Shown here: piece by piece, positions 1 to 10,235 of the stretch
How positions within the stretch are numbered: position 1 is the first letter of the stretch
How the letters are laid out: each line of letters opens with the position of its first letter
DNA from: Gammaproteobacteria bacterium UBA1119
Lineage (GTDB): Bacteria; Pseudomonadota; Gammaproteobacteria; Pseudomonadales; Azotimanducaceae
Assembly (NCBI GenBank): GCA_002313255.1
Contig: DCBA01000010.1
Coordinates: 63,259 to 127,258 of the forward strand
Reading direction: 5' to 3'
DNA length: 64,000 nt
Program-made: the position numbers and the translations under genes
The notes under the pieces: model-generated
Told to the model about the DNA's origin: nothing
Seen by the model: only the letters and a program-made list of their open reading frames with translations
Databases searched by the model: none

Positions 1-2403
<2,403 letters not shown>

Positions 2404-2513
2404 GGTTTGCTCAGTGTCCGTGCGTGCGTGAGGGAATTTGCGTGGAGTTGCTGTGAATAGGAGCGAGCTAGCTCAAAAGCGCAAGCATACTACCCGGTTC
2501 GAGAGTTTCAACG

Positions 2514-3725
2514 CTAGGTCCTACTGCTCGTATATAGCTCAGAGATTGCGGCGACCAACTTATTTGCAATCTCGGCTTTAGGTGACTTTTCAAAAGTGGT
2601 CTCGCCATGCTCATGCAAAAGGGTAACTTCGTTTTCGTCACTATCGAATCCGATGGAGTGGTCGGATACATCGTTCACGACGATTGCATCAAGGCATTTG
2701 CGCTCACGTTTTTGAACTGCATTTTTTATGAAGCTTTGTGTTTCTGCTGCGAATCCGACTAAGTAAGGGGGATCCGACAATGCGGCAACGCTTGCAAGAA
2801 TGTCATCGTTTTCGACGAGCTCGATGGACATCGACGAGCCATTTTGTTGCATTTTTTTTATTTTGTGAAGTTCCGAATGGGAAGGTCGATAGTCGGCAAC
2901 TGCAGCGACGCCAAACATGATGTCGATATCGTTCGCTATATCTAATACTGCCGACTTCATCTCTGCAGCAGAAATGATATTTATTTGCCGGACTCCCTTG
3001 GGCGGAGGTAGCGCGACGGGACCACTTACTAAGGTGACGATGGCACCAGCATCCCTGGCGGCCTCCGCGATCGCGTAGCCCTGCTTGCCAGAGCTTAAGT
3101 TCGTTATGTAGCGGACGGGATCAATCGATTCCCTTGTGGGCCCTGCAGTAACCAGAACCCTAACCCCGATCATCGGCGTATCGTTAGGGCCGGTTGTCAT
3201 AAGCAAGTGCGAGACAATATCTTCTATCTTGAGCATTCTTCCTGGTCCAGTTTCGCCACAGGCTTGCTCGCCGCAGTCGGGTCCGATGATGCTAACGCCG
3301 TCAGTTTCGAGCACTCCGATGTTTCTTTTCGTTGCAGAGTGATTCCACATTTCCAGGTTCATAGCTGGTGCGACGACTGTCGGAGCCGTGGTCGCCAAGT
3401 AAAGGGTTGTGAGTAGATCATTGCTCAGGCCGTTCGCGAGACGCGCGAGTAGGTTTGCCGTTGCGGGTGCTATAAGTAATGTATCCGCCCAGCGGGCAAG
3501 TTCGATGTGTCCCATCGAGCGCTCGGCTTCTAAATCCCATAAATCGTTGCGAACGCGGTGTCCCGAGAGGGTGGTCAGGACCGTGGCTGTAACGAAGTGA
3601 TTCGCCGATTCGGTCATTACCGGTATGACGTCCATCCCGGCAGCGGCGAGCTGCCGCACAAGTGCGGGTGTCTTGTAAGCCGCGATACCACCTCCGATGC
3701 CAAGTACGACGCGTTTCCCTTGCAT
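2514..3725 (-). CDS. coaBC: bifunctional phosphopantothenoylcysteine decarboxylase / phosphopantothenate-cysteine ligase
   Basis: Catalyses two consecutive steps of coenzyme A synthesis: CTP-dependent ligation of cysteine to 4'-phosphopantothenate, then FMN-dependent decarboxylation to phosphopantetheine. The 403-residue protein has an N-terminal flavoprotein domain (residues 1 to about 190). It contains GIGGGIAAYK, the PAMNLEMW substrate motif near residue 120 and ACGETGPGRM with the active-site cysteine near residue 158. The C-terminal ligase domain opens with VLVTAGPTRESIDPVR. The start is an ATG at 3725. The following step, CoaD, is encoded at 5259-5741, so two CoA genes are within 3 kb. 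The 110 bases between this gene and algC contain no gene, although dut is often found there. Confidence 0.97.
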   Translation of the reverse strand: MQGKRVVLGIGGGIAAYKTPALVRQLAAAGMDVIPVMTESANHFVTATVLTTLSGHRVRNDLWDLEAERSMGHIELARWADTLLIAPATANLLARLANGLSNDLLTTLYLATTAPTVVAPAMNLEMWNHSATKRNIGVLETDGVSIIGPDCGEQACGETGPGRMLKIEDIVSHLLMTTGPNDTPMIGVRVLVTAGPTRESIDPVRYITNLSSGKQGYAIAEAARDAGAIVTLVSGPVALPPPKGVRQINIISAAEMKSAVLDIANDIDIMFGVAAVADYRPSHSELHKIKKMQQNGSSMSIELVENDDILASVAALSDPPYLVGFAAETQSFIKNAVQKRERKCLDAIVVNDVSDHSIGFDSDENEVTLLHEHGETTFEKSPKAEIANKLVAAISELYTSSRT

Positions 3726-3893
3726 TATTCATAGCTGTGAAAATCAGGGGGGCGCGAGGATAGCACGTCATATACCAGGCGTCGGGACGCTCGGGATCGA
3801 AGAGATTTTTTGTACCATCGATCGGTTGCTAAAAGTGTGGTATTTGGTTAACGCCCTTATTGGAAGAGGCCCGCATGAATTGGGGTTTCTGAC

Positions 3894-3922
3894 TTGGTTT
3901 GGGGCGAGCGCTTTGGTATAAA
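3894..3922 (+). promoter_or_regulatory. candidate sigma-70 promoter for rpmB-rpmG-mutM
   Basis: A -35 like TTGGTT at 3894-3899 and a -10 like TATAAA at 3917-3922 are separated by exactly 17 bases, 26 bases before the rpmB ATG. The remainder of the 223-base gap between coaBC and rpmB holds no gene or clear hairpin. The leader before the ATG is pyrimidine-rich and lacks a good Shine-Dalgarno sequence. Inferred from consensus and spacing only. Confidence 0.5.
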
Positions 3923-3948
3923 GACGCATCCTTTTTTCGGCGTCCCCC

Positions 3949-4185
3949 ATGTCCCAAGTGTGTCAAGTTACCGGTAAGCGGCCCATGAGCGGCAATCACG
4001 TTTCCCACGCAAACAATAAGACGCGGCGGCGATTTCTCCCGAACATTCAGAATCATCGGTTCTGGGTAGAAAATGAAAAGCGGTTTGTGCGGCTGCGAGT
4101 TTCGACGGCCGGGATGCGCATCATCGATAAAAAAGGCATTGAAGAAGTCCTTGCTGATATACGCAAACGCGGGGAGAAAGTCTGA
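3949..4185 (+). CDS. rpmB: 50S ribosomal protein L28
   Basis: Component of the large ribosomal subunit. The 78-residue product is the standard length and begins [16 protein letters not shown], the family signature, followed by the basic tract around [10 protein letters not shown]. Its TGA overlaps the ATG of rpmG by one base. rpmB-rpmG is the universal proteobacterial pair, followed in many genomes by mutM, as here. radC, which often lies on the other side of rpmB, is absent. Confidence 0.98.
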   Translation: MSQVCQVTGKRPMSGNHVSHANNKTRRRFLPNIQNHRFWVENEKRFVRLRVSTAGMRIIDKKGIEEVLADIRKRGEKV

Positions 4186-4340
4186 TGCGAGATAAAATTA
4201 AGTTGGTAAGCAGCGCGGATACTGGACACTACTACACGACGACGAAAAATAAGCGCCTCAGCCCTGACAAGCTCGAACTCAGAAAATATGACCCGGTCGT
4301 GCGTAAACACGTGATTTATCGGGAAGAGAAGATCAAGTAA
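4185..4340 (+). CDS. rpmG: 50S ribosomal protein L33
   Basis: Large-subunit ribosomal protein of 51 residues, beginning [20 protein letters not shown] and ending YREEKIK. This is the cysteine-free, zinc-independent form typical of gammaproteobacteria. The start is an ATG sharing one base with the rpmB stop. The stop codon TAA at 4338-4340 is followed without any gap, and in the same reading frame, by the CTG start of mutM. Confidence 0.97.
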   Translation: MRDKIKLVSSADTGHYYTTTKNKRLSPDKLELRKYDPVVRKHVIYREEKIK

Positions 4341-5150
4341 CTGCCAGAGCTTCCTGAGGTTGAAACAACGCGACGAGGTGTTGCCCGGGTTTTAGAGGGT
4401 CGACGCCTGGTCGAGGTTGTAGTTCGGGAATCGAGGCTTCGCTGGCCCGTAGTCGTTCCTAATGGGCTGTCCGGACTGCGACTTAGCGCGGTTGATCGGA
4501 GGGCGAAGTACCTACTATTTCGATTCTCGGGTGTGACGATGCTCATACATTTAGGCATGTCAGGACGGTTGCGCGTTGTTTCAGCAAATATGCCAGTGGG
4601 CAAGCATGATCACGTGGATTTTCATTTCGAGGACGATCAGGTATTGCGACTCAGCGATCCCCGACGATTCGGAAGTATTCACTTCTCACCCGACCCGGTT
4701 GAAGCGCATTGGTTGTTAAAAAATTTAGGGCCCGAGCCCCTGAGCGCCGATTTTAGTGGCGAATACTTGCACCACGTTTCTCGGCACCGTCGTCAGGCCA
4801 TAAAAACGTTCATCATGAACGCGCAGGTCGTGGTTGGTGTGGGAAACATATACGCAAATGAGTCGCTTTATCGGGCCGGTATTCGTCCTCGAAATGCAGC
4901 CGGTCGCATTTCGAAGGATCGTTATGTAGGGCTTGAACGAGCTATCCGAAGCACGTTAGAGAAAGCAATCGCGATGGGCGGCACGACTTTGAGGGATTAC
5001 GTTGGGAGCGATGGGAAGCCCGGATATTTTCGACAGGAATTATTCGTATATGGGCGTGAAGGTAAACGATGTCTTCGGTGCGAGACGATACTGAAGGGGA
5101 TTCGGTTGGGGCAGCGAGCGACTGTGTACTGCCCGTATTGCCAGCATTGA
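4341..5150 (+). CDS. mutM: formamidopyrimidine-DNA glycosylase, with a CTG start
   Basis: Excises 8-oxoguanine and ring-opened purines and nicks the strand (base excision repair). Read from the CTG at 4341 the protein is 269 residues, the same length as E. coli MutM. It starts (M)PELPEVETTRRG, so the catalytic N-terminal proline and following glutamate are in place. The central lysine lies in RRAKYLLF, and a C-terminal zinc finger has the CxxC pairs CLRC and CPYC. The codon immediately upstream, in the same frame, is the rpmG stop TAA. No earlier start is therefore possible, and the next GTG or ATG (from 4533) would remove the catalytic N-terminus. CTG initiation is thus forced by the sequence, unless there is a base error or readthrough. 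Confidence 0.93.
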   Translation: MPELPEVETTRRGVARVLEGRRLVEVVVRESRLRWPVVVPNGLSGLRLSAVDRRAKYLLFRFSGVTMLIHLGMSGRLRVVSANMPVGKHDHVDFHFEDDQVLRLSDPRRFGSIHFSPDPVEAHWLLKNLGPEPLSADFSGEYLHHVSRHRRQAIKTFIMNAQVVVGVGNIYANESLYRAGIRPRNAAGRISKDRYVGLERAIRSTLEKAIAMGGTTLRDYVGSDGKPGYFRQELFVYGREGKRCLRCETILKGIRLGQRATVYCPYCQH

Positions 5151-5258
5151 GAGTGGCGGACAACAGCGCGGCTGACGAATATTGTTCGTAATGCTGAAGC
5201 CTGCTTCCAGTTCGAGAAAATCACATAGATGTGTCTGGTTAGGCAGTATCAGTTTTTA

Positions 5259-5741
5259 TTAGGACGTACTCTGCTCTTTGTAATAGTCCACGATGGCGGG
5301 GTGAACGAAGTTGGATATATCACCGCCTAAAGCCGCGATTTCGCGAACTCGAGACGAGGACAGAAAAGACCACTTATGAGCGGTGGGTAGAAGAACATAC
5401 TCGATGTCCTGATCCAAAGATTGATTCATGGATAGCATCTGGAATTCGTAGTCGTAATCGGTCAATGTGCGAAGTCCTCTCAATACGAAACGAGTGTTCT
5501 TCGAACGCACATAGTCCACCAGCAAACCGTTAAAACCTTCGACGGATACTTGATCGTCAAGATGGGCAAGTGCTTCGCGACAGAGTTCCATTCGATCGGC
5601 AAGGTATGTGGTCGGATCTTTATCGACAGACGTTCCTATCGCGATCACGACGTGGTCAAAAAGGTTTAGCGCTCGCTCGACAATGTTGGTATGGCCGTGA
5701 GTGATAGGGTTGAAGCTTCCTGGGTAAACTACTGACGACAC
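5259..5741 (-). CDS. coaD: phosphopantetheine adenylyltransferase
   Basis: Transfers AMP from ATP to 4'-phosphopantetheine, the penultimate step in CoA synthesis. The 160-residue protein is of family length. The nucleotidyltransferase motif GSFNPITHGH is at residues 8-17 and the C-terminal motif SSSRVREIA, corresponding to the usual SSTxVRE, is present. The start is a GTG at 5741. It lies 47 bases downstream of rsmD in the same direction, the standard rsmD-coaD pairing. The 108 bases between this gene and the convergent mutM show no clear terminator. Confidence 0.97.
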   Translation of the reverse strand: MSSVVYPGSFNPITHGHTNIVERALNLFDHVVIAIGTSVDKDPTTYLADRMELCREALAHLDDQVSVEGFNGLLVDYVRSKNTRFVLRGLRTLTDYDYEFQMLSMNQSLDQDIEYVLLPTAHKWSFLSSSRVREIAALGGDISNFVHPAIVDYYKEQSTS

Positions 5742-5788
5742 GCTTGGACTCCAATATTCGCGGCGATACTAGCCCAACACCCAATCGG

Positions 5789-6349
5789 TCACAAACAGAA
5801 GGTTCGAAGACGCAACAGCGCGAAACTTACTTCACCTGCGAACGATTTTTTCCACACTTCATACTTGGGATGTGCAAATTCGGCTTGACGCGGTCTTTCC
5901 AGGTAAACGAAGGCGTCCGTTTCGAGGTGATGGTCCAGTAGGTCCAGAATGTTCTGATGCTGTTGATTTTCGAACGGAGGATCCAAGAAAACGATATCCC
6001 AGCTTTGCGTTTGACTCTCAAGCCAACTAGTGGCGTCGCTACACACGATGGTTGCTGGTGCTTCGAGCTCTGTCGCTGCCTTTTTGAGTTCCGCGGCCAC
6101 CCGGGTATCAGAATCGACGAATGTTGCTCGAGCAGCACCGCGGGAAAGGGCTTCAAATCCCAACGCGCCGGTGCCGGCATATAGATCCAGAACTCGCGCG
6201 CCCGAAAGTTCGAGGTTAAGCCAGTTAAATAGCGATTCCCTTACCCGATCAAGGGTTGGGCGTAACCCTTCGGTGTTCGTGACAACGAGCTTTCGCCGCT
6301 TCCACTTACCACCGATAATACGGACGGTCTGGCGTTTATTTGATGGCAC
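5789..6349 (-). CDS. rsmD: 16S rRNA (guanine966-N2)-methyltransferase
   Basis: SAM-dependent enzyme that methylates G966 of 16S rRNA in the 30S subunit. The 186-residue protein starts with a basic segment (RIIGGKWKRRKL). It contains the SAM-binding motif DLYAGTGALGFEALSRGA near residue 55 and the catalytic FLDPPF motif (N-methylase DPPF type) near residue 120. It starts with GTG at 6349. The next gene, ftsY, starts with GTG at 6359 on the other strand, leaving nine bases between the two start codons. Each gene's promoter must therefore lie inside the other coding region or its leader. Confidence 0.95.
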   Translation of the reverse strand: MPSNKRQTVRIIGGKWKRRKLVVTNTEGLRPTLDRVRESLFNWLNLELSGARVLDLYAGTGALGFEALSRGAARATFVDSDTRVAAELKKAATELEAPATIVCSDATSWLESQTQSWDIVFLDPPFENQQHQNILDLLDHHLETDAFVYLERPRQAEFAHPKYEVWKKSFAGEVSFALLRLRTFCL

Positions 6350-6358
6350 AAAGGGATA

Positions 6359-7309
6359 GTGGGAGAAGAAGGCGCAAAAAACGAGGGTTTACGAGGACGT
6401 TTTATTCGATCCCTCGGTAAAACCCGATTAAAGGTCTCCCATGGCATTGGGGATCTTGTTCTGGGCGAAAAAAGAATTGACGAGAACACTCTATTAGACC
6501 TCGAGGCAAGCTTGTTGACTACCGACGTCGGCATTGACGCCGCTGAGGCGATTATTGCGGGCCTCAAGGGGCGCCTATCACGCAACGAGCTTTCGGATAG
6601 GAAGGCGCTTCACCAGGCGTTACGGGTCGAATTAACTGAGATGGCGCGTCCTCTGGGCAAACCGTTCCAAATTGGGTCAGCAAGGCCTTTCGTGGTGCTT
6701 TTCATCGGGGTAAATGGAGTGGGAAAGACGACTACGATTGGCAAGCTATCCAAACACCTGGAAGTTGCTGGCTTTTCCACGTTGCTTGCAGCTGGGGACA
6801 CGTTCCGAGCTGCTGCGACCGAACAGATCCAGGCGTGGGGTACTTCAAACGACGTCCCGGTCGTGGCCCAACAGTCAGGTGCTGACAGCGCGGCCGTCAT
6901 TTACGATGCGATCGAAACGGCAAAACGTCGAGGCATAGATGTTGTATTGGCGGATACGGCGGGTCGATTGCAAGCAAAGAAAGGGCTCATGGATGAATTA
7001 TCAAAAATAAAGCGCGTTATTGCCCGCACGGACGAAACTGCACCGCACGAATGCCTATTGGTGATTGACGCAAATGTTGGCCAAAATGCCTTGTCTCAAC
7101 TCCATGACTTTGACGAGGCAGTCGGAGTGTCTGGCATGGTGGTGGCCAAGTTGGATGGCTCGGCCAGGGGTGGCGTCTTGTTTTCGCTGGCGCATGCGCA
7201 AGCTTCGCAGGAATGCACGCCGGTCTACTTCATTGGTCTTGGAGAGTCGGCGGACGATTTGGAGCCGTTCGATCCGGATGCTTTCGTCGAAGCATTACTC
7301 GCGCCGTGA
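6359..7309 (+). CDS. ftsY: signal recognition particle receptor FtsY, short form
   Basis: GTPase receptor that docks SRP-bound ribosomes at the inner membrane. The 316-residue protein is essentially an NG domain. The N domain begins near residue 10. The P-loop is GVNGVGKTTTIGKLSKHL near residue 120, DTFRAAATEQI is the SRP-specific insertion loop, DTAGR is G3, and KLDGSARGG corresponds to TKLDGTAKGG. The long acidic A domain of E. coli FtsY is absent, leaving about ten residues before the first helix. The GTG start is chosen because no upstream in-frame start exists before the rsmD start. It overlaps ftsE by four bases, in the conserved order ftsY-ftsE-ftsX-rpoH. Confidence 0.96.
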   Translation: MGEEGAKNEGLRGRFIRSLGKTRLKVSHGIGDLVLGEKRIDENTLLDLEASLLTTDVGIDAAEAIIAGLKGRLSRNELSDRKALHQALRVELTEMARPLGKPFQIGSARPFVVLFIGVNGVGKTTTIGKLSKHLEVAGFSTLLAAGDTFRAAATEQIQAWGTSNDVPVVAQQSGADSAAVIYDAIETAKRRGIDVVLADTAGRLQAKKGLMDELSKIKRVIARTDETAPHECLLVIDANVGQNALSQLHDFDEAVGVSGMVVAKLDGSARGGVLFSLAHAQASQECTPVYFIGLGESADDLEPFDPDAFVEALLAP

Positions 7310-8010
7310 GTAAGATCGAATTTCAGAGGGTCACGAAACGATTTCAGGGCGGCGGTGAAGCGCTAAAGGATGTATCGGTCGTCTTTCCCGAAGGGACCAT
7401 GACATTTTTGACCGGTCACTCTGGGGCGGGGAAAAGTACGTTTCTTCGTCTACTTTTACGGACAGAAAGTCCCACGCGCGGCCAGATTTTCGTTAACGAC
7501 GTCAATATCGTCAAATTACCCGTTAGAAAAATCCCTGCATACCGTCAAAATCTTGGGGCAGTATTTCAGGATCATCACCTGCTTTCGGAAAGGAGCGTGT
7601 ACGAAAATGTGGCGCTGCCCCTCAAAGTCGCGGGTATGCGTGAGCAGGATGTCGCGAGGAGGGTTCGAGCAGCGCTGTCACGCGTAGGCTTGCTCGAAAA
7701 GGAACGGCTTGGAACGCGGGCTCTCTCGACGGGCGAACGACAGCGAGTGGGTATTGCTAGGGCCGTAGTCAATAGGCCTAAAGTACTTCTCGCCGACGAG
7801 CCGACAGGCAATCTCGATCCGGACTTATCGCGAGATATCATGACCTTGTTCGAACAGTTTAATCAGGTCGGAACAACCGTGATCGTAGCGAGCCATGATC
7901 GCGAATTGATTGATGCGATGGGGTTTCGAATTGTTGAGCTAGCTAGCGGCGGTGTGATCTGCGATGACGATTCGACAAACTTGGACAAATGGAAGGATGG
8001 CAGCGTCTAA
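7306..8010 (+). CDS. ftsE: cell division ATP-binding protein FtsE
   Basis: ABC-type ATPase that acts with FtsX at the divisome to activate periplasmic peptidoglycan hydrolases. I place the start at the GTG at 7306, which overlaps the ftsY stop (GTGA) and gives MSKIEFQRVTKRF and 234 residues. A longer in-frame extension from 7213 lies wholly inside ftsY and is not family-like. Visible motifs are Walker A GHSGAGKST, Q-loop AVFQDHHLL, signature LSTGERQRVGIARA (the second glycine of LSGGQ is threonine), Walker B VLLADEPTGNLDP and switch histidine SHDRE. It overlaps ftsX by about 14 bases. Confidence 0.96.
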   Translation: MSKIEFQRVTKRFQGGGEALKDVSVVFPEGTMTFLTGHSGAGKSTFLRLLLRTESPTRGQIFVNDVNIVKLPVRKIPAYRQNLGAVFQDHHLLSERSVYENVALPLKVAGMREQDVARRVRAALSRVGLLEKERLGTRALSTGERQRVGIARAVVNRPKVLLADEPTGNLDPDLSRDIMTLFEQFNQVGTTVIVASHDRELIDAMGFRIVELASGGVICDDDSTNLDKWKDGSV

Positions 8011-8950
8011 CGAACCATGGCCCAGGTCCAAGAGGCCTATTGCGGCAACGTTTCGAGATCACGTAAGTGTCATTAGGGATAGTGTTCGTTTCACGAGCCG
8101 TCGGTTCGGCACAAGCCTGTTGGTATGGCTTTTGATTGGCACCGCAATGTCGCTGCCAGCAGGCTTGTATTTGATCGAAAGAAATATCGAAGTGATCTCG
8201 AGACAGTGGGATAGCCTCAATAGCTTTTCGGTTTATTTCAAGGTCGGTGCGTCGGAGGGCGATATAAACGAATTGGTTCAACAAATTCGTAGCCACAGTG
8301 ACGTTGTGACGGTTACAACGGTTACGCCCGAGGAAGCTCTGAACGAATTTAGTTCGTACAAGGTGATCATGGATGCGATGACGCTTCTTGAGTCCAATCC
8401 GCTACCAGCATCGGCGCGGGTCGCGGTAGATGATCAACTCTCTCTTAAGCGCCTTAGTGACGTCGCGTTGCAATTCGGGGAGCTAGGCGTCGTTGACGAA
8501 ATTGTTGTCGAAAGGGCATGGCTTCAGCGCTTGCAAGCGATTGACGAGTTCATCAGTCGGCTAGGATGGGTGCTCGGTGTTTTATTCGGTGCGGGTGCGG
8601 TACTTATTACTGCGGCTTCGGTTCGTCTCGCACTTGAGTTGCGCCTTGAAGAAATCAAAGTACTCAAGCTAGTTGGTGCAACAAACGCATTTATTACGAG
8701 ACCGTTCTTGTACTCTGGTGCGATCTACGGTCTCGGGGGAGCTTTGGTCGCGGCGATGGTCTTGTCGGCAGCTCTTATCTTACTTGAAGCTCCGCTCGGA
8801 GCCCTATGGTCGAGCTATGGTCAGATGGTGAATTTACAGGGCGATGAGCCGGCGTTTTACTTTGGCCTAGGCCTCGTTGGCGTGATTCTAGGTGTAATCG
8901 GAGGATTAGTGGCGTCAAATCAACGACTTAGGGAAATAAATATCGATTAA
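7997..8950 (+). CDS. ftsX: cell division permease-like protein FtsX
   Basis: Inner-membrane partner of FtsE, with no transport role established. From the ATG at 7997 it has 317 residues. A basic cytoplasmic N-terminus leads to TM1 around TSLLVWLLIGTAMSLPAGLYL. The periplasmic domain follows, then three C-terminal TM segments (WVLGVLFGAGAVLITAAS, the AIYGLGGALVAAMVL region and FGLGLVGVILGVIGGLVA). The motif RLEEIKVLKLVGAT is the usual FtsX cytoplasmic loop. An alternative ATG at 7964 would extend the overlap with ftsE. I prefer 7997, although its purine-rich GGAAGG is very close to the start. Confidence 0.93.
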   Translation: MAASNEPWPRSKRPIAATFRDHVSVIRDSVRFTSRRFGTSLLVWLLIGTAMSLPAGLYLIERNIEVISRQWDSLNSFSVYFKVGASEGDINELVQQIRSHSDVVTVTTVTPEEALNEFSSYKVIMDAMTLLESNPLPASARVAVDDQLSLKRLSDVALQFGELGVVDEIVVERAWLQRLQAIDEFISRLGWVLGVLFGAGAVLITAASVRLALELRLEEIKVLKLVGATNAFITRPFLYSGAIYGLGGALVAAMVLSAALILLEAPLGALWSSYGQMVNLQGDEPAFYFGLGLVGVILGVIGGLVASNQRLREINID

Positions 8951-8967
8951 TCAATGTGTTGACTCGG

Positions 8968-8994
8968 TTAGCACTCGTATGATGAGAGTGCTAA
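8968..8994 (+). promoter_or_regulatory. CIRCE operator (HrcA-binding inverted repeat) upstream of rpoH
   Basis: The arms TTAGCACTC (8968-8976) and GAGTGCTAA (8986-8994) are separated by nine bases (8977-8985). This matches the CIRCE consensus TTAGCACTC-N9-GAGTGCTAA without a mismatch. CIRCE is bound by the heat-shock repressor HrcA. It lies 33 bases before the rpoH start used here. A TATGAT at 8978-8983 within the spacer is a possible -10 box, which would place the repressor directly on the promoter, although no good -35 is correctly spaced. Regulation of rpoH by HrcA is inferred; hrcA itself is not in the window. Confidence 0.9.
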
Positions 8995-9026
8995 AATGCC
9001 ATTATGTTGCTACCGAGGTTATCAAG

Positions 9027-9890
9027 TTGAGTACCGACGTTATGTTGTTGGAAATCGTGTCCCCAGGGCGGGATTTGGACGCGTATATCCGGACAATCAA
9101 TGCACTACCGATACTGACACCTGAGCGGGAAAGGGAGCTAGCGGAACGTTTTTTTGATGACAATGATCTCGAAGCGGCTCGCGAGCTCGTGCTTTGCCAT
9201 CTCCGTTTCGTTGTCCACCTTGCCAAAGGGTATCGGGGGTATGGATTACCGATCGGTGATCTTATTCAGGAAGGTAATGTTGGTCTTATGAAGGCGGTGA
9301 AGCGGTTCGATCCATCCTTCGGCGTGCGATTAGTGTCTTTTGCTGTTCATTGGATCAAGGCGGAAATCCACGAGTTTGTGTTGCGTAACTGGCGAGTCGT
9401 TAAGGTCGCGACGACCAAAGGACAACGAAAATTATTTTTTAATCTGCGAAATCGCAAAAAGACGCTTAGTTGGCTAACAGCAGAAGAAACCCGAGCTATT
9501 GCAGAGGATCTTGGTGTCGAACCGAAGGTCGTAACGCAGATGGAAGGGCGATTAGCCGCCCGCGATGTCGGATTTGACGGCGACGATACTGACGATGGAG
9601 ATCATAGTAATAACTTCGGCGCGCCAGCTCATTTTCTAAGTGATGAAGGGCAAGATCCCGCCGACTTGGTAGAGAAAGAAGATTGGGCACAGCAGTCTCA
9701 AGCGAAACTACGAACTGCGATGGATCAGCTCGACGATCGCAGTCGGGATATCCTTCAGAATCGCTGGCTCGCAGAAGAAAAAACCACTCTACAAGAACTG
9801 GGGAAGAACTATGGCGTTTCTGCCGAGCGGATACGCCAGCTCGAGCAAAATGCCATGAAGAAGCTTAAAACCCATATGGAGGCTGCCTAA
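9027..9890 (+). CDS. rpoH: RNA polymerase heat-shock sigma factor sigma-32
   Basis: Directs RNA polymerase to heat-shock promoters. Region 2 carries FVVHLAKGYRGYGLPIGDLIQEGNVGLMKAV. The RpoH box reads TTKGQRKLFFNLR (E. coli TTKAQRKLFFNLR). Region 4 has LDDRSRDILQNRWL and the helix-turn-helix GVSAERIRQLEQNAMKKL. I place the start at the TTG at 9027, giving 287 residues. It has a GAGG eight bases upstream, and MSTDVMLLEI aligns with the E. coli beginning MTDKMQSLAL. An ATG at 9042 is an alternative. The ATG at 8979 would lie inside the CIRCE element and is rejected. It follows ftsYEX as in most gammaproteobacteria. The CIRCE repeat suggests that HrcA cross-controls the sigma-32 regulon. Confidence 0.95.
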   Translation: MSTDVMLLEIVSPGRDLDAYIRTINALPILTPERERELAERFFDDNDLEAARELVLCHLRFVVHLAKGYRGYGLPIGDLIQEGNVGLMKAVKRFDPSFGVRLVSFAVHWIKAEIHEFVLRNWRVVKVATTKGQRKLFFNLRNRKKTLSWLTAEETRAIAEDLGVEPKVVTQMEGRLAARDVGFDGDDTDDGDHSNNFGAPAHFLSDEGQDPADLVEKEDWAQQSQAKLRTAMDQLDDRSRDILQNRWLAEEKTTLQELGKNYGVSAERIRQLEQNAMKKLKTHMEAA

Positions 9891-9896
9891 GAGCGC

Positions 9897-10235
9897 GTGT
9901 CACCCTTGCTGCTTTGGCTTGCAGCATTGTTGGGAGCGAGTGGCGTTATTGCCGGGGCTATTGAGTCGCATGTCTTTGAAAGTGGTAGCTCCGCCATGGA
10001 GATTGGCGTTAGATACCAACTGATTCATGCCGTCGCGATCTTTATTGTTGCTTTAGTCCCAGAACGGGTTAATCGGTGGTCGGGCTATATTTTTTCTATC
10101 GGCATACTCTTGTTTAGCGGTAGTTTGTACGGGATCGCATGGGGCGGTCCGGTTTGGCTCGGACCGCTAACTCCTTTGGGTGGAGTGCTACTTGTAGCAG
10201 GTTGGCTGCTCCTGCCCTGGAAACAAGAAAATTGA
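9897..10235 (+). CDS. DUF423 family inner-membrane protein (YgdD-like)
   Basis: A 112-residue, strongly hydrophobic protein of unknown function with four predicted TM segments: residues about 4-22, 40-57, 63-82 and 85-107. The beginning LLWLAALLGASGVIAGAIESHVF and the motif RYQLIHAVAIF are characteristic of DUF423. It starts with GTG at 9897, six bases after the rpoH stop, and its TGA overlaps the TTG start of trmB. Co-transcription with rpoH is suggested by spacing only. No function is assigned. Confidence 0.85.
   Translation: MSPLLLWLAALLGASGVIAGAIESHVFESGSSAMEIGVRYQLIHAVAIFIVALVPERVNRWSGYIFSIGILLFSGSLYGIAWGGPVWLGPLTPLGGVLLVAGWLLLPWKQEN

Noticed and set aside
2468..2671. Frame on the minus strand between coaBC and algC as a dut remnant
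   Set aside because: It overlaps the end of coaBC and its translation has none of the five dUTPase motifs.
8979..9026. Upstream ATG for rpoH
   Set aside because: The ATG lies inside the CIRCE element, and the added residues do not match sigma-32; the TTG at 9027 aligns with the E. coli start.
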